Source of the DNA: Blastococcus sp. VKM Ac-2987
Lineage (GTDB): Bacteria > Actinomycetota > Actinomycetes > Mycobacteriales > Geodermatophilaceae
Direction: 5' to 3'
NCBI RefSeq assembly: GCF_026967805.1
Contig: NZ_JAPVBG010000002.1
Location: 1,128,238 to 1,192,237, forward strand
Length of the DNA: 64,000 nt
The translations under genes and the position numbers were made by a program. Positions 47,877-62,057 of the stretch are shown piece by piece (position 1 is the first letter of the stretch; every line of letters starts with the position of its first letter). The notes beneath the pieces are model-generated. The model made no database searches. It was not told where the DNA came from and saw nothing but the letters and a program-made list of their open reading frames with translations.

Positions 47877-49261
47877 CCGAAGTGCTCACCCTCCTGAGCG
47901 GTGTCCTCGTGGTCCTCGGGATCACGGTGGTCACCGGCTACTTCGTGGCCCAGGAGTTCGCCTTCATGACCGTCGACCGGGCCGAGCTCACGGCCCAGGC
48001 GGCGGACGGCGACGCCGCCGCCGAGCGGGCGCTGACCGTGACCCGCCGCACCTCCTTCATGCTGTCGGGCGCCCAGCTGGGCATCACCGTGACGGGTCTG
48101 CTCGTCGGTTACGTCGCCGAGCCGCTGATCGGCGACTCCCTGGGCACGATCCTGGGCGGCACCGGCATCCCCACCGCGCTCTCCGTGGGCGTCGGTGCGG
48201 TGCTCGCGCTGCTGTTCTCCACCGTGGTGCAGATGCTCTTCGGCGAGCTGTTCCCGAAGAACCTCGCCATCGCCCGGCCGGCGCCCGTGGCCCGGTGGCT
48301 CGCCCGCTCCACCGTCGTCTACCTGGCCGTGTTCGGGTGGTTGGTCCGGGTCTTCGACGCGGCCTCGAACCTGCTGCTCCGGGCACTGCGCATCGAGCCG
48401 GTGCACGACGTGGAGCAGGCCGCGACGGTGCGCGACCTCGAGCACATCGTCGAGGACTCCCGCGAGAGCGGGGACCTGCCGGCGGAGCTGTCGATGGTGC
48501 TCGACCGCATCCTCGACTTCCCGAACCGGGACGTCGGGCACGCGATGATCCCGCGCCCGCGGGTGGACACCGTGGTCGACACCGACACCCTCGGCCACCT
48601 GCGCACGCTCATGGCCGAGGGGCACTCGCGGTACCCGGTGCTCGCCCGGGACACCTACGACGTCGTCGGTGTCGTGCACCTGGTCGACCTGCTGACCACC
48701 CCGGAGCCCGACACCGCGGCCGTGGCCGCGATCGCCCGCCCCCCGCTCGCCGTCTCCACCTACAGCTCGCTCCCGGACGCCCTGCGCCGGTTGGCGGAGA
48801 CCGACGACCGGTTGGCCTGCGTCATCGACGAGTACGGCGGCTTCGCCGGGGTGATCACCGTCGAGGACCTCGCGGAGGAACTCGTCGGCGAGATCACCGA
48901 CGAGCACGACCCGGAGCACCCGGGGTACCAGCCGGTCGAGGGCGACGGCGTGTGGGAGATGCCCGGCGACGTGCACGTGGACGAGGTCGAGCGCGCGCTG
49001 GGCATCGACCTGCCGCGAGGGGACTTCGAGACGATCGCCGGACTGGTGATCGTCCTCCACGGCGCCCTCCCGGAGCCGGGCACGCGGCTGACCGTGCCGC
49101 TGCCGCCGGACCTCGCCGGGCTGGTCGCCGACGGCGAGCCGGCCGCCAGGCACCTGCGCATCGACGTGCTGGCGGTCGAGCGGCACGTCCCGTCCCGGGT
49201 GCGCCTGGAGCTCCCCGGCCGGGCCGGTGCTCCCACCGTGGCCGGGGACGTCGGGCGATGA
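47873..49261 (+). CDS. DUF21-CBS-CorC membrane protein (hemolysin C/CNNM-like)
   Basis: This 462-residue protein has a DUF21 membrane domain (about 1-190; it starts LTLLSGVLVVLGITVVTGYF and has MLFGELFPKNLAIARP), a CBS pair (about 200-330, with VVGVVHLVDLL and VIDEYGGFAGVITVEDLAEEL) and a CorC/HlyC domain (345-440). Such proteins (CorB/CorC/CNNM) are linked to Mg2+ or Co2+ export, with CBS domains binding ATP-Mg; direction here is inferred. The GTG start overlaps the short frame upstream. Its stop overlaps the next gene by ATGA. Confidence 0.9.
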   Translation: MTEVLTLLSGVLVVLGITVVTGYFVAQEFAFMTVDRAELTAQAADGDAAAERALTVTRRTSFMLSGAQLGITVTGLLVGYVAEPLIGDSLGTILGGTGIPTALSVGVGAVLALLFSTVVQMLFGELFPKNLAIARPAPVARWLARSTVVYLAVFGWLVRVFDAASNLLLRALRIEPVHDVEQAATVRDLEHIVEDSRESGDLPAELSMVLDRILDFPNRDVGHAMIPRPRVDTVVDTDTLGHLRTLMAEGHSRYPVLARDTYDVVGVVHLVDLLTTPEPDTAAVAAIARPPLAVSTYSSLPDALRRLAETDDRLACVIDEYGGFAGVITVEDLAEELVGEITDEHDPEHPGYQPVEGDGVWEMPGDVHVDEVERALGIDLPRGDFETIAGLVIVLHGALPEPGTRLTVPLPPDLAGLVADGEPAARHLRIDVLAVERHVPSRVRLELPGRAGAPTVAGDVGR

Positions 49262-50277
49262 GCGACAGCCCCTGGGTCGTGCTGCCCGCGACGGTGGTCA
49301 TCGTCGCGCTCAGCGCCTTCTTCGTGGCGGTCGAGTTCGCCGCCCTGGCGGCCAAGCGGCACCGCCTGGAGGACGCGGCGACCGGCAGCCGCTCCGCCCG
49401 CGCCGCGCTGCGCAGCTCCTCGGAGCTGACGCTGCTGCTCGCCGGGTCGCAGCTGGGCATCACCGCCGCGACGCTCGCGCTCGGCGCGATCAGCAAGCCC
49501 GCCGTGCACCACTGGCTCACCCCCGTGTTCGAGGCGTGGGGGCTGCCCCCGGTCGCCGCCGACGTCGTGGGCTTCGTCCTGGCGCTGGTCGTCGTCACGT
49601 TCCTGCACCTGGTGGTCGGGGAGATGGCGCCGAAGTCCTGGGCGATCGCCCACCCGGAGCGCTCGGCGACGCTCCTGGCGCTGCCCATGCGGGCGTTCCT
49701 GGCGGTGTTCCGGCCGCTGCTGCGGGTCCTCGACGCCACCGCGAACGCCCTGGTGCGCCGGGTCGGCGTGGAGCCGGCGAGCGAGGTCGCGGCCGGGCAC
49801 AGCCCCGCGGCGCTGCGGCACCTGGTGGAGCACTCGGTCACCGTGGGCGCTCTCGACGCGCGCTTCTCGGCGCAGATCGCCGGTGCGCTGGAGCTCGAGC
49901 GGCTCACCGTCCGGGAGCTCGTCGGCCCCGGTGCCCCGCTGGTGGCGGTGGGCGTCGGCGCGACCGCCGGCGAGGTGCGCGACGCCACCCGGAGGAGCGG
50001 GCACCTGCGGATCCTGCTCGACGACGGGACGGGCATCGCCGGGGTGGTGCACGTCCGCGACACCCTCGCGTCGCCGGACGACGCGCCCGCCGGGCAGTTC
50101 GCCCGCACCGTCTTCACCCTCGAGGCGGGCACCACCGTGCACGCGGCCCTGACCGCCATGCGGGAGACCCGGAACCACCTGGCGCTGGTGACCGACGCCG
50201 GCGCCGTCCTCGGCGTCGTCACGCTGGCCGACGTCCTGCGCCGGTTGCTGCCCGGGCCGTCCGGCGCGTCGGCGTGA
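49258..50277 (+). CDS. DUF21-CBS membrane protein without CorC domain
   Basis: This 339-residue paralogue of the preceding protein has the DUF21 region (about 1-180; VVLPATVVIVALSAFFVAVE and VGEMAPKSWAIAHPER) and a CBS pair (about 215-335; GIAGVVHVRDTLAS and VLGVVTLADVLRRLL) but ends there. It is coupled to its neighbour by an ATGA overlap (49258-49261), and the pair is probably a hetero-oligomer, a layout common in actinobacteria. A role in divalent cation homeostasis is inferred from the family. Confidence 0.9.
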   Translation: MSDSPWVVLPATVVIVALSAFFVAVEFAALAAKRHRLEDAATGSRSARAALRSSSELTLLLAGSQLGITAATLALGAISKPAVHHWLTPVFEAWGLPPVAADVVGFVLALVVVTFLHLVVGEMAPKSWAIAHPERSATLLALPMRAFLAVFRPLLRVLDATANALVRRVGVEPASEVAAGHSPAALRHLVEHSVTVGALDARFSAQIAGALELERLTVRELVGPGAPLVAVGVGATAGEVRDATRRSGHLRILLDDGTGIAGVVHVRDTLASPDDAPAGQFARTVFTLEAGTTVHAALTAMRETRNHLALVTDAGAVLGVVTLADVLRRLLPGPSGASA

Positions 50278-50309
50278 TGTGCCTCACCCGCCCCTCGTAC
50301 CGCAGCGGC

Positions 50310-50325
50310 GTTACCGCGCAGTAAC
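50310..50325. promoter_or_regulatory. 16-bp operator upstream of etfBA
   Basis: GTTACCGCGCAGTAAC has perfect outer arms GTTAC/GTAAC and one mismatch to the GTTACC-N4-GGTAAC pattern. Its end forms TAACCT (50322-50327), a -10 candidate, about 70 bases before the etfB ATG. Confidence 0.7.
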
Positions 50326-50394
50326 CTCCATGATCGGAGCCAGGCGGGCCCACGTGCCCGCATCCTGAACGCGTCCTGAGGAAGGTTCAGCGCG

Positions 50395-51174
50395 ATGAAC
50401 ATCGTCGTTCTTGTCAAGCAGGTCCCGGACTCCGGTAGCGAGCGCAAGCTGGACCCGGCCGACAACACCGTCGCCCGTGCGGCCGCCGACAACGTCATCA
50501 ACGAGATGGACGAGTACGCCATCGAGGAGGCGCTCACCATCAAGGAGGCGCAGGGCGGCGAGGTCACCATCCTGACCGTCGGCCCCGACTCCGCCACCGA
50601 CGCCATCCGCAAGGCGCTGTCCATGGGTGCCGACAAGGCCGTGCACGTCGTCGACGACGCCATCCACGGCTCGTGCGCGGTGCAGACCTCGGCGGTCATC
50701 GCCGCGGCCCTGGGTCAGATGGAGTACGACCTGGTCCTCTGCGGCGCGGAGGCCACCGACGCGCAGCTGAGCGTCATGCCGGCCCTGGTCGCCGAGCGCC
50801 TCGGCCTCCCGCAGCTGTCCGGTGCCCGCAAGGTGACCATCGAGGGCGGCACCGCCAAGGTGGAGCGGCAGACCGACGGCGGCTTCTGGGCCCTCGAGGC
50901 CCCGCTCCCGGCGATCATCTCGACCTGGGACACCATCAACGAGCCGCGCTACCCCTCCTTCAAGGGCATCATGGCCGCCAAGAAGAAGCCGGTGGAGACG
51001 AAGTCCCTGGCCGACCTCGGCGTCGACGCCGGCAGCGTGGGTCTGGCCACCGCCACCAGCAAGGTGCTCGACTTCGCCGGGCGCCCGCCGAAGGGCGAGG
51101 GCGTCAAGGTGACCGACGAGGGTGACGGCGGGCAGAAGTTCGTCGACTTCCTCGCCAGCCAGAAGATCGTCTGA
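50395..51174 (+). CDS. etfB: Electron transfer flavoprotein subunit beta
   Basis: EtfB binds AMP and forms with EtfA the soluble FAD carrier that takes electrons from acyl-CoA dehydrogenases to the respiratory chain. The 259-residue protein begins MNIVVLVKQVPDSGSE and has the conserved NEMDEYAIEEAL, LVLCGAEATDAQ and PAIISTWDTINEPRYPS segments. A GAGGAAGG ribosome site lies about 10 bases before the ATG. etfA follows after 45 bases. The upstream operator ties the pair to the ethylmalonyl-CoA genes, which need an acyl-CoA dehydrogenase not in this window. Confidence 0.96.
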   Translation: MNIVVLVKQVPDSGSERKLDPADNTVARAAADNVINEMDEYAIEEALTIKEAQGGEVTILTVGPDSATDAIRKALSMGADKAVHVVDDAIHGSCAVQTSAVIAAALGQMEYDLVLCGAEATDAQLSVMPALVAERLGLPQLSGARKVTIEGGTAKVERQTDGGFWALEAPLPAIISTWDTINEPRYPSFKGIMAAKKKPVETKSLADLGVDAGSVGLATATSKVLDFAGRPPKGEGVKVTDEGDGGQKFVDFLASQKIV

Positions 51175-51219
51175 CGGCCACCCGAGACATAGCCCGGATC
51201 GAAGGAAGAGGAGATACCC

Positions 51220-52182
51220 ATGGCAGAGGTCCTGGTCCTGGCCGAGCTGAACCCGGCCGGCGGCGGAGTCCGCAAGACCACCCTGGAAGCCCTGACCGCG
51301 GCGCGTGCGCTCGGTGAGCCGTCGGCCGTCGTCCTCGGCGCGCCGGGCACGGCCGCCGGCGTCAAGGACACCCTCGCGGAGTACGGCGCCGCGACCGTCT
51401 ACGTCGCCGAGTCCGAGGACGTCGACGCCTACCTGGTGGCCCCCAAGGCCGAGGTGCTGGCGCAGCTGGTGGGCGAGAAGTCGCCCGCCGCCGTCGTCAT
51501 CCCCTCCTCCCCGGAGGGCAAGGAGATCGCCGCCCGCCTGGCCATCAAGACCGGCAGCGGATTCCTGACCGACGTCACCGAGATCGCCGCCGACGGCACC
51601 GCCACCCAGGTGGCGTTCGCCGGGGCGACGATCGTGCACTCGCAGGTGACGGTCGGCACCCCGATCTACACGCTGCGGGGCAACTCGGTCACCGCCGAGC
51701 CGGCCCCGGCCGCGGGCGCCGAGGAGGCCGTCGCGGTGTCGGTCAGCGACCAGGCCAAGCAGGTCCGGGTCGTCGAGCGCGTCGTGGAGCAGAAGAGCAG
51801 CCGCCCCGAGCTCACCGAGGCGTCGATCGTCGTCTCCGGTGGCCGCGGCGTGGCCAGCGCCGAGAACTTCTCGGTCATCGAGGGCCTGGCCGACTCGCTC
51901 GGTGCCGCCGTGGGCGCCTCGCGCGCCGCGGTCGACTCCGGCTTCTACCCGCACAGCTTCCAGGTCGGGCAGACCGGCAAGACCGTCTCGCCGAACCTCT
52001 ACGTCGCCGTCGGCATCTCCGGTGCCATCCAGCACCGCGCCGGCATGCAGACCTCGAAGACCATCGTGGCCATCAACAAGGACCCCGAGGCCCCGATCTT
52101 CGAGCTGGCCGACTTCGGTGTCGTCGGCGACCTGAACACGGTCGTGCCCGCCGCCACCGAGCAGATCAACGCGCGCAAGTAG
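51220..52182 (+). CDS. etfA: Electron transfer flavoprotein subunit alpha
   Basis: EtfA holds the FAD of the electron transfer flavoprotein. The 320-residue protein has the C-terminal FAD domain with [26 protein letters not shown] and the signature [31 protein letters not shown] ribosome site precedes the ATG. It is last in the etfBA unit and is followed by a long terminator hairpin. Confidence 0.97.
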   Translation: MAEVLVLAELNPAGGGVRKTTLEALTAARALGEPSAVVLGAPGTAAGVKDTLAEYGAATVYVAESEDVDAYLVAPKAEVLAQLVGEKSPAAVVIPSSPEGKEIAARLAIKTGSGFLTDVTEIAADGTATQVAFAGATIVHSQVTVGTPIYTLRGNSVTAEPAPAAGAEEAVAVSVSDQAKQVRVVERVVEQKSSRPELTEASIVVSGGRGVASAENFSVIEGLADSLGAAVGASRAAVDSGFYPHSFQVGQTGKTVSPNLYVAVGISGAIQHRAGMQTSKTIVAINKDPEAPIFELADFGVVGDLNTVVPAATEQINARK

Positions 52183-52198
52183 CACCGACCGCACCACC

Positions 52199-52242
52199 AG
52201 CCGTCGAGCGCCGATCCCCCCGGGGGTCGGCGCTCGACGGCT
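52199..52242 (+). terminator. etfBA terminator, long stem
   Basis: Bases 52199-52214 and 52227-52242 pair perfectly over 16 positions, and the C-rich/G-rich loop extends the stem further. It starts 17 bases after the etfA stop. Confidence 0.85.
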
Positions 52243-52302
52243 GTCCGGATCCGGGAAGGACCGGTGGGCGCCCGGGGTTGGGGACGGCGTGAGGACGGCA
52301 GC

Positions 52303-53703
52303 GTGACCGACGGCAGGCCGGCGTCGGTGTTCGACCGGGCGCACCGGCTGACCACCGCGGGGCTGCTCATGCTGGTCACGTTCGTCGCCTTCGAGGCGAT
52401 GGCCGTGGCGACGGCGATGCCCACCGCCGTCGCCGAGCTCGACGGTCTCGCCTGGTACGCCTGGCCGTTCAGCGCCTACCTGGTCGCCTCGGTCGTCGGG
52501 ATGGTGCTCGGCGGGGACGTCGGCGACCGGCGGGGTCCGCGGGCCGCGCTGCTCACCGGCGTGGGGGTCTTCGCCGCCGGACTGCTGGCCGCCGGGCTGG
52601 CGGGCTCGATGGCCCTGTTCGTCGCGGCGCGCGCGGTGCAGGGCCTCGGCGGCGGCGTCATCGTGGTCTCGCTGTACGTCGTCGCCGGGCAGGCCTACGC
52701 GACGGCCCTGCGGCCCCGGCTGTTCGGCGCGTTCGCGGCGGCGTGGGTGCTGCCGGCGCTGATCGGCCCGGTCGTCTCCGGCCTGCTGACCACCCACCTG
52801 ACGTGGCGGCTGGTCTTCCTCGGCCTGCTCCCGCTCATCCTGCTGGGGCTGGCGCTGGTGCTGCCCGCAGTGCGCGCGCTGGCCGTGCCGGAGGGCGGCG
52901 CACCGCCGGCTCCCGCGCGCCGCTGGTGGGCGTTGCTGGCGGGGGCCGGGATCGCGGTCCTGCAGTACGCCGGGCAGCGGATGGACCTGCTCGCGCTGGG
53001 CCTGGCCGTAGCCGGCCTGGCGGCCCTGGTCGCCGCGCTGCGCGCGCTGCTCCCCGCGGGCACGGCGCTGGTGCGGCCCGGGCTGCCGGCGGTCGTGGCC
53101 TCCCGCGGTCTGCTGGCCGGGGCCTTCTTCGGCATGGACGTGCTCCTGCCGCTGGCCCTCACCGAGCTGCACGGCTACCCGGCGGCCGCCGCCGGCGTGC
53201 CGCTCACCACCGGGGCGCTGGGCTGGGCGGTGGCCTCGCAGCTGCAGGGGCGACGGCCGGACTGGAGCCGGGTCGTGGTGCTGCGGGCGGGCTTCCTGCT
53301 GCTGGCGGCGGGGCTGGCCGGGACGGCGCTGATCGCCGTCCCCGGGATCGGCGGCTGGCCGGCGTACCTCACGTGGGGCGTCGCCGGTCTCGGCATGGGG
53401 CTCGGGATGCCGAGCCTGAGCGTGCTGCTGCTGGACTCCTCGCCGGAGCACCGGCGGGGCGCGGACTCGGCGGCCTTCCAGATCGCCGACGTGACCGGGT
53501 CGGCGCTGCTGGTCGGCGTCGTCGGGGTGCTGGTGGCGACGTCGGTGACCGGCGCCCTCCCGCTCTCGGGCGCGGTGCTGGCCGGCGTGGCCGTGCTCAC
53601 GGCCGTGGCGCTGGCCGGGGCCGTGGCCGCGCCCCGGGCGGGTGCCGCTGTGCCGGGGACGGCGGACCCCGCCGCCCGCGCGACTACATTGAGCGCGTCA
53701 TGA
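52303..53703 (+). CDS. MFS transporter
   Basis: This 466-residue membrane protein of the major facilitator superfamily has many hydrophobic helices, the motif A-like loop [15 protein letters not shown] after TM2, and [19 protein letters not shown] with the RxxQGxGG pattern of the drug:H+ antiporter group. The substrate is unknown. I chose the GTG at 52303 (GAGG upstream) over a GTG at 52264. The stop overlaps the next gene start (ATGA, 53700-53703). The coupling with cysteine desulfurase may be accidental, since that gene seems to have its own promoter. Confidence 0.88.
   Translation: MTDGRPASVFDRAHRLTTAGLLMLVTFVAFEAMAVATAMPTAVAELDGLAWYAWPFSAYLVASVVGMVLGGDVGDRRGPRAALLTGVGVFAAGLLAAGLAGSMALFVAARAVQGLGGGVIVVSLYVVAGQAYATALRPRLFGAFAAAWVLPALIGPVVSGLLTTHLTWRLVFLGLLPLILLGLALVLPAVRALAVPEGGAPPAPARRWWALLAGAGIAVLQYAGQRMDLLALGLAVAGLAALVAALRALLPAGTALVRPGLPAVVASRGLLAGAFFGMDVLLPLALTELHGYPAAAAGVPLTTGALGWAVASQLQGRRPDWSRVVVLRAGFLLLAAGLAGTALIAVPGIGGWPAYLTWGVAGLGMGLGMPSLSVLLLDSSPEHRRGADSAAFQIADVTGSALLVGVVGVLVATSVTGALPLSGAVLAGVAVLTAVALAGAVAAPRAGAAVPGTADPAARATTLSAS
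53685..53690 (+). promoter_or_regulatory. -10 box for the cysteine desulfurase gene
   Basis: TACATT lies within the last codons of the MFS gene and ends 9 bases before the ATG at 53700. It could drive a leaderless or nearly leaderless message in addition to read-through. Confidence 0.4.
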
Positions 53704-54905
53704 CCTACTCGCACCCGGTCTACCTCGATCACGCGGCGACCACGCCGATGCTGCCCGAGGTGCTCGTCGCGATGACCGGGCAGCTCGGCCGGGTCGGCAA
53801 CGCCTCGTCGCTGCACGCCAGCGGCCGGGCGGCCCGCCGCGCCGCCGAGCAGGCCCGCGAGCGGCTGGCCGAGGCGCTGGGCGCCCGGCCGTCCGAAGTG
53901 CTGTTCACCGGCGGCGGGACCGAGAGCGACAACCTCGCCGTCAAGGGCCTGTTCTGGGCCCGGCGGGCGGCCGACTCCCGTCGTCGCCGGATCGTGGTGA
54001 GCCCGGCCGAGCACCACGCCGTCCTCGACAGCGTGGAGTGGCTGGCCAAGCACGAGGGCGCCGAGGTCACCTGGCTGCCCGTCACGCCCTCCGGCCGGGT
54101 GACGCCCGAGGCGTTGGCCGAGGCGCTCGGCGACGGCACCGACGTCGCCGTCGCGAGCGTGATGTGGGCCAACAACGAGATCGGCACGGTCAGCGACATC
54201 GCGGCCCTCGCCGCCACCGCCCACGACGTGGGGGTGCCGCTGCACACCGACGCCGTGCAGGCGGTGGGTCACGTGCTCGTCGACTTCGGCGCCAGCGGCG
54301 CCGACGCGCTGACCATGACCGGGCACAAGCTGGGCGGGCCGATGGGCGCCGGGGTGCTGCTGCTGCGCCGCGACGCCGAGTGCACCCCGTTGCTGCACGG
54401 CGGCGGCCAGGAGCGCGACGTCCGCTCCGGCACCCTCGACGTCGCCGCGATCGTCGGGCTGGCGGTGGCGGCGACGACCGCGGTCGACGGCCGGGTCGAG
54501 CGGGCCGCCGAGCTCGCCCGGCTGCGCGACCGGCTCGTCGCCGGCGTCGTCGGCCAGGTACCCGACGCGCAGCTCAACGGCGCGCCGCTGGACGACGTGG
54601 TGCGCTCGGGCCCGGGCCGGCTGCCCGGCAACGCGCACCTGTCCTTCCCCGGCGCGGAGGGCGACGCGCTGCTCATGCTGCTCGACGCCCGCGGCATCGA
54701 GTGCTCGACCGGTTCGGCGTGCAGCGCTGGGGTGGCCCGGCCCAGCCACGTGCTGCTGGCGGTCGGCGCCGACCCCGACCGGGCCCGCAGCTCGCTGCGG
54801 TTCAGCCTCGGCCACACCAGCACCGACGCCGACGTCGACGCCCTGCTCGAGGTGATCGCCCCGGTGGTGGAGCGCGCCCGCCGCGCCGGGATGGGCCGGC
54901 GATGA
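53700..54905 (+). CDS. Cysteine desulfurase (IscS/NifS type)
   Basis: This 401-residue PLP enzyme takes sulfur from cysteine as a persulfide, here probably for MnmA, encoded 10 bases downstream. Motifs are [14 protein letters not shown] at the N-terminus, [13 protein letters not shown] with a PLP His, the Schiff-base lysine in [14 protein letters not shown], and the catalytic Cys loop [16 protein letters not shown]. The ATG overlaps the MFS stop. The order desulfurase-mnmA-MetE-like-ligA-gatCAB is known from mycobacteria and other actinobacteria. Confidence 0.95.
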   Translation: MTYSHPVYLDHAATTPMLPEVLVAMTGQLGRVGNASSLHASGRAARRAAEQARERLAEALGARPSEVLFTGGGTESDNLAVKGLFWARRAADSRRRRIVVSPAEHHAVLDSVEWLAKHEGAEVTWLPVTPSGRVTPEALAEALGDGTDVAVASVMWANNEIGTVSDIAALAATAHDVGVPLHTDAVQAVGHVLVDFGASGADALTMTGHKLGGPMGAGVLLLRRDAECTPLLHGGGQERDVRSGTLDVAAIVGLAVAATTAVDGRVERAAELARLRDRLVAGVVGQVPDAQLNGAPLDDVVRSGPGRLPGNAHLSFPGAEGDALLMLLDARGIECSTGSACSAGVARPSHVLLAVGADPDRARSSLRFSLGHTSTDADVDALLEVIAPVVERARRAGMGRR

Positions 54906-54915
54906 GGAGCTCCGC

Positions 54916-56007
54916 ATGAGGGTGCTCGCCGCCATGAGCGGGGGAGTGGACTCCGCCGTCGCCGCCGCGCTGGCCGTCGACGCCGGGCACGACGTGACCG
55001 GCGTGCACCTGGCGCTGTCCCAGGAGCGCCAAGCGCTGCGCAGCGGCTCCCGCGGGTGCTGCAGCGTCGAGGACTCCCACGACGCCCGACGGGTGGCCGA
55101 CGAGCTCGGCATCCCGTTCTACGTCTGGGACCTCGCCGAGCGGTTCTCCGAGGACGTCGTCGACGACTTCGTGGCCGAGTACGCCGCGGGGCGCACCCCG
55201 AACCCGTGCCTGCGCTGCAACGAGAAGATCAAGTTCTCCGCCGTCCTGGACCGGGCGCAGGCGCTCGGCTTCGACGCCGTGGTCACCGGGCACCACGCGC
55301 GGCTCGCCGACGGCGCGCTGCGCCGGTCGGTGGACGCCGCCAAGGACCAGTCCTACGTGCTGGGCGTGCTCACCCCCGAGCAGCTGGCCGCGGCGGTGTT
55401 CCCGCTCGGCGGCATGACCAAGGAGCGGGTGCGGGAGATCGCGGCCGAGCGCGGCTTCGCCGTCGCCACCAAGGCCGACTCCCACGACATCTGCTTCATC
55501 CCCGACGGCGACACCCGCGGCTTCCTGGCTCGGCGGCTGGGCAGCCGGCCGGGCCCGGTGGTCGACGCCGCCACCGGTCTGGCCGTCGGCGAGCACGACG
55601 GCACCTACGGCTTCACGGTCGGGCAGCGCCGCGGGCTCGGCGTGAGCACCGGCGACTCCCGCCCGCGGTACGTGCTGGGCATCGAGCCGGTCACCCGCAC
55701 CGTGACCATCGGCACGGCCGACCTCACCGGGGTCGACGTCGTCGGGACGGCGGCGCCGACCTGGACCGGCCCCGCCCCCGCCCTGCCGTTCCGCGCCGAG
55801 GTGCAGCTGCGCGCCCACGGCACGCCGGTGCCCTGCGAGGTTGCCGCCGGCGACGGAGGCGGTCTGCGGATCGAGCTCGGCGAGCAGCAGCGCGGCGTCG
55901 CCGCCGGCCAGTCGGCGGTGCTCTACGAGCCCGACGCCGAGCGCGGCGACCGGGTCCTCGGCCAGGCCGTGATCCAGGACGCGACGTCGACGGCCGGACG
56001 GAGCTGA
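54916..56007 (+). CDS. mnmA: tRNA-specific 2-thiouridylase
   Basis: MnmA thiolates U34 of tRNAs for Lys, Glu and Gln. The 363-residue protein has the PP-loop [13 protein letters not shown] (residues 7-19), the first catalytic Cys in [14 protein letters not shown] and the second in [11 protein letters not shown], and the central [13 protein letters not shown] segment. A GAGGAG ribosome site precedes the ATG. The upstream cysteine desulfurase is its likely sulfur donor. The next gene starts 4 bases after the stop. Confidence 0.96.
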   Translation: MRVLAAMSGGVDSAVAAALAVDAGHDVTGVHLALSQERQALRSGSRGCCSVEDSHDARRVADELGIPFYVWDLAERFSEDVVDDFVAEYAAGRTPNPCLRCNEKIKFSAVLDRAQALGFDAVVTGHHARLADGALRRSVDAAKDQSYVLGVLTPEQLAAAVFPLGGMTKERVREIAAERGFAVATKADSHDICFIPDGDTRGFLARRLGSRPGPVVDAATGLAVGEHDGTYGFTVGQRRGLGVSTGDSRPRYVLGIEPVTRTVTIGTADLTGVDVVGTAAPTWTGPAPALPFRAEVQLRAHGTPVPCEVAAGDGGGLRIELGEQQRGVAAGQSAVLYEPDAERGDRVLGQAVIQDATSTAGRS

Positions 56008-59235
<3,228 letters not shown>

Positions 59236-59246
59236 CCGCCCCGGAC

Positions 59247-59274
59247 GGTCGCCGTGGCCACGGCCGTGGCGACC
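59247..59274. terminator. Hairpin between ligA and the ACT gene
   Basis: GGTCGCC (59247-59253) pairs with GGCGACC (59268-59274), enclosing the palindrome CCACGGCCGTGG. It lies 11 bases after the ligA stop in a 132-base convergent space. Confidence 0.5.
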
Positions 59275-59367
59275 ACCCGCCCCTCCACGACGTCCCGGCA
59301 CGGTCCGTTCGGCATGCCCGGGAGGCCGGCGGCCGGGGCCGGCGACACGGTCCCCGGACGAGGCGGC

Positions 59368-60048
59368 TCAGGCCGGCGGCAGGTGGGTGACCGTGGCCGC
59401 GATGCCGGTCAGGTGCGCCAGCCGGAGCAGCTCCGAGCGGCGGAACGCCGGACCGCCCGACCGGCCGATCACCACGGCCCGCGTCCCCGCGCCGTAGGGG
59501 GCGGCCATCATCTCGATGGCCATCTCCTGCCACCGCTCGGGAAGCCACGAGTCGTCGCTGGGCAGGAGCACCGGACCGGCGAGCGGCAGCCACGGCAGCG
59601 TCAGGCCGTCGAACGACGGCGCGGCCTCCGACGTCGCCACCACCGCGGACGCCGCCAGGGGAGCGGGCTGGCCGGCGCCGTCGACGATCACCGCCCAGCC
59701 GCTGTGGAACACCCGCGGCAGCTCGGCGGCCAGCAGCGCCGCGGCCGTGCCGTCCCCACCGTGGGCCAGCGCGTCGAGCAGGTCGAGCTCGCGGTGGGTG
59801 TCCAGCGGCCCCGCGAACGGCCGCAGCGACTCCACCTGCACGCCGGGCACGGCCTGCGCGACGGTGATCAGGCTGTCGGGCAGCCGGTCCTCGGGCAGGT
59901 CGACGACGACGTCGTCCACCGCGATGCCGTGACCTCGTTCGAGGACGTCCAGGGAGACGATGTCGATGCCCGCGGTGCCGAGCGCGGTGGCCACCGCGCC
60001 CAGGACGCCGGGGCGGTCGGGCACGACCAGACGCAGGAGATAGGACAC
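59368..60048 (-). CDS. ACT-domain protein
   Basis: This 226-residue protein starts with an ACT domain (about residues 1-75: [41 protein letters not shown]), a fold that binds amino acids and regulates enzymes. The remaining 150 residues have no recognised fold ([20 protein letters not shown]). The start is the GTG at 60048, behind a GGAGGAA site. Similar proteins lie next to ligA and gatC in mycobacteria; no ligand is known. It is divergent from gatCAB. Confidence 0.85.
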   Translation of the reverse strand: MSYLLRLVVPDRPGVLGAVATALGTAGIDIVSLDVLERGHGIAVDDVVVDLPEDRLPDSLITVAQAVPGVQVESLRPFAGPLDTHRELDLLDALAHGGDGTAAALLAAELPRVFHSGWAVIVDGAGQPAPLAASAVVATSEAAPSFDGLTLPWLPLAGPVLLPSDDSWLPERWQEMAIEMMAAPYGAGTRAVVIGRSGGPAFRRSELLRLAHLTGIAATVTHLPPA

Positions 60049-60144
60049 GGTTCCTCCGGGGCAGCACTCGCCGGTTCGGCCGATCTCCGTCGATCGCGAT
60101 CGGGATGAGCCTCTCACGCCGACCGGCGCCGGAAGGGCCCCACG

Positions 60145-60150
60145 TACAGT
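60145..60150 (+). promoter_or_regulatory. Candidate -10 box for gatCAB
   Basis: TACAGT fits TANNNT and would give a leader of about 60 bases before the gatC ATG. No strong -35 is seen. Confidence 0.4.
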
Positions 60151-60216
60151 GTCCCGGTCACGTCCCGGGCCGAGAGCGGGCCGACGGGCACTGCCGAAGT
60201 GGAGTTCCACCGCCTC

Positions 60217-60534
60217 ATGAGCACCCCCTCCCCGAAGGGCCAGCTGACCCGCGACGAGGTGGCGCACCTGGCGCACCTGTCCCGGCTGGCGGTGAGCGAC
60301 GAGGAGCTGGACCTCTTCGCCGGTCAGCTCGCCGCCGTGCTGGACGCCGTCGCCCAGGTGGGCAAGGCCGACGTCGCCGACGTGCCGCCCACCACGCACG
60401 CGGTGCCGATGACCAACGTCATGCGGGCCGACGTCGCCCGGCCCAGCCTGCCCCGCGACGTCGTCCTCGCCGGCGCCCCCGCCGCGGAGGACGACCGCTT
60501 CCGGGTGCCGCGCATCCTGGGGGAGGAGGCGTGA
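60217..60534 (+). CDS. gatC: Asp-tRNA(Asn)/Glu-tRNA(Gln) amidotransferase subunit C
   Basis: GatC wraps around GatA and GatB in the transamidosome. The 105-residue protein has the typical [20 protein letters not shown] start and the [18 protein letters not shown] belt. I chose the ATG at 60217; a GTG at 60199 in the same frame would add six residues and has no better ribosome site. Its stop overlaps the gatA start (GTGA). Confidence 0.94.
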   Translation: MSTPSPKGQLTRDEVAHLAHLSRLAVSDEELDLFAGQLAAVLDAVAQVGKADVADVPPTTHAVPMTNVMRADVARPSLPRDVVLAGAPAAEDDRFRVPRILGEEA

Positions 60535-62057
60535 GCGCCGACCTGACCACCACCAGCGCCGCCGACCTGAGCCGCGCGCTGCAGGCGGGCGACCTCAGCT
60601 CCGCCGAGGTCACCCGCGCCTACCTGGACCGCATCGCCGCCGACGACGGCGAGCTGGGTGCCTACCTGCACGTCGACGCGGAGGCCGCGGTGACGTCCGC
60701 GGAGGCCGTCGACGCCGCCCGCGCCGCCGGTGAGGAGCTGGGCCCGCTGGCCGGCGTCCCGCTGGCGCTCAAGGACGTCGTCGTCACCGCGGGTGTCCCC
60801 ACCACGAGCGGCTCGCGGATCCTCGAGGGCTGGCGCCCGCCCTACGACGCCACGCTGGCCGCCAAGCTCAAGGCCGCGGGCACCGTCCTGCTGGGCAAGA
60901 CCAACATGGACGAGTTCGCGATGGGCTCCTCCACCGAGAACTCCGCCTACCAGGTCACCCGCAACCCGTGGGACCGCGACCGCATCCCCGGTGGCTCCTC
61001 GGGTGGCTCCTCGGCCGCGGTCGCCGGAGGGCTCGCCCCCTGGTCGATCGGCACCGACACCGGCGGCTCGATCCGCCAGCCGGCCGCGCTCACCGGGCTG
61101 GTCGGGCACAAGCCCACCTACGGCTCGGTCTCCCGCTACGGGCTGGTCGCGTTCTCCTCCAGCCTCGACCAGGCCGGGCCGATGGCCCGCACGGTCCTCG
61201 ACGCGGCGCTGCTGCACGAGGCGATCGCCGGCCACGACGCCCACGACTCGACGAGCATCGACTGCCCCGTCCCCGTGCTCGCCGAGGCCGCCCGCCGCGG
61301 CGCCGAGGGCGAGCTGGCCGGGCTGACCGTCGGCGTCGTCCGCGAGCTGGGCGGGGAGGGCCACACCGACGGCTACGAGGACGGCGTCCTCGACCGCTTC
61401 AGCGCGGCGGTCGCCCTGCTCGAGAGCATGGGCGCCGAGGTGCGCGAGGTCTCCTGCCCGGCGTTCGACCTCGCCCTGCCGGCCTACTACCTGATCGCCC
61501 CGAGCGAGGCGTCGTCCAACCTGGCCCGCTTCGACGGCGTGCGCTACGGCCTGCGCGTGGGCGACGACGGCAGCCGCGACCTCGACGAGGTCATGGCGCT
61601 CACCCGCGAGCAGGGCTTCGGGCCCGAGGTGAAGCGCCGCATCATCCTCGGCACCTACGCGCTGTCGGCCGGCTACTACGACGCCTACTACGGCCAGGCG
61701 CAGAAGGTCCGCACGCTGATCACCCGCGACTTCACCAGCGCCTGGGACGACGTCGACGTGCTGGTCAGCCCGACGAGCCCGACGGTGGCCTGGTCGATCG
61801 GCGCCCGCGTCGACGACCCGATCGCCATGTACGCCGCCGACCTGTGCACGCTGCCGGCGAGCCTGGCCGGCGTGCCCGCCATCTCGGTGCCCTGCGGGCT
61901 CTCCGAGGGCCTGCCGGTCGGCTTCCAGATCATGGCGCCGGCGCTGGCCGACGACCGCTGCTACCGGGTCGCCGCTGCGCTGGAGGCCGCGCAGGACGCT
62001 GCCCGCGGTCACCGGCTGCTCGACGAACTGGGCGCGAAGGAGAACACCGCTTCATGA
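60531..62057 (+). CDS. gatA: Asp-tRNA(Asn)/Glu-tRNA(Gln) amidotransferase subunit A
   Basis: GatA is the glutaminase of the complex, releasing ammonia for GatB. The 508-residue amidase has the Ser-cisSer-Lys triad: Lys in [12 protein letters not shown], the glycine/serine loop [15 protein letters not shown] and the catalytic Ser in [12 protein letters not shown]. It overlaps gatC (GTGA) and gatB (ATGA), so all three are translationally coupled in equal amounts. Confidence 0.97.
   Translation: MSADLTTTSAADLSRALQAGDLSSAEVTRAYLDRIAADDGELGAYLHVDAEAAVTSAEAVDAARAAGEELGPLAGVPLALKDVVVTAGVPTTSGSRILEGWRPPYDATLAAKLKAAGTVLLGKTNMDEFAMGSSTENSAYQVTRNPWDRDRIPGGSSGGSSAAVAGGLAPWSIGTDTGGSIRQPAALTGLVGHKPTYGSVSRYGLVAFSSSLDQAGPMARTVLDAALLHEAIAGHDAHDSTSIDCPVPVLAEAARRGAEGELAGLTVGVVRELGGEGHTDGYEDGVLDRFSAAVALLESMGAEVREVSCPAFDLALPAYYLIAPSEASSNLARFDGVRYGLRVGDDGSRDLDEVMALTREQGFGPEVKRRIILGTYALSAGYYDAYYGQAQKVRTLITRDFTSAWDDVDVLVSPTSPTVAWSIGARVDDPIAMYAADLCTLPASLAGVPAISVPCGLSEGLPVGFQIMAPALADDRCYRVAAALEAAQDAARGHRLLDELGAKENTAS

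Noticed and set aside
50311-53451. Long minus-strand frame opposite etfBA and the MFS gene
   Set aside because: It runs through the etfBA operator, terminator and three real genes and shows no conserved motif.
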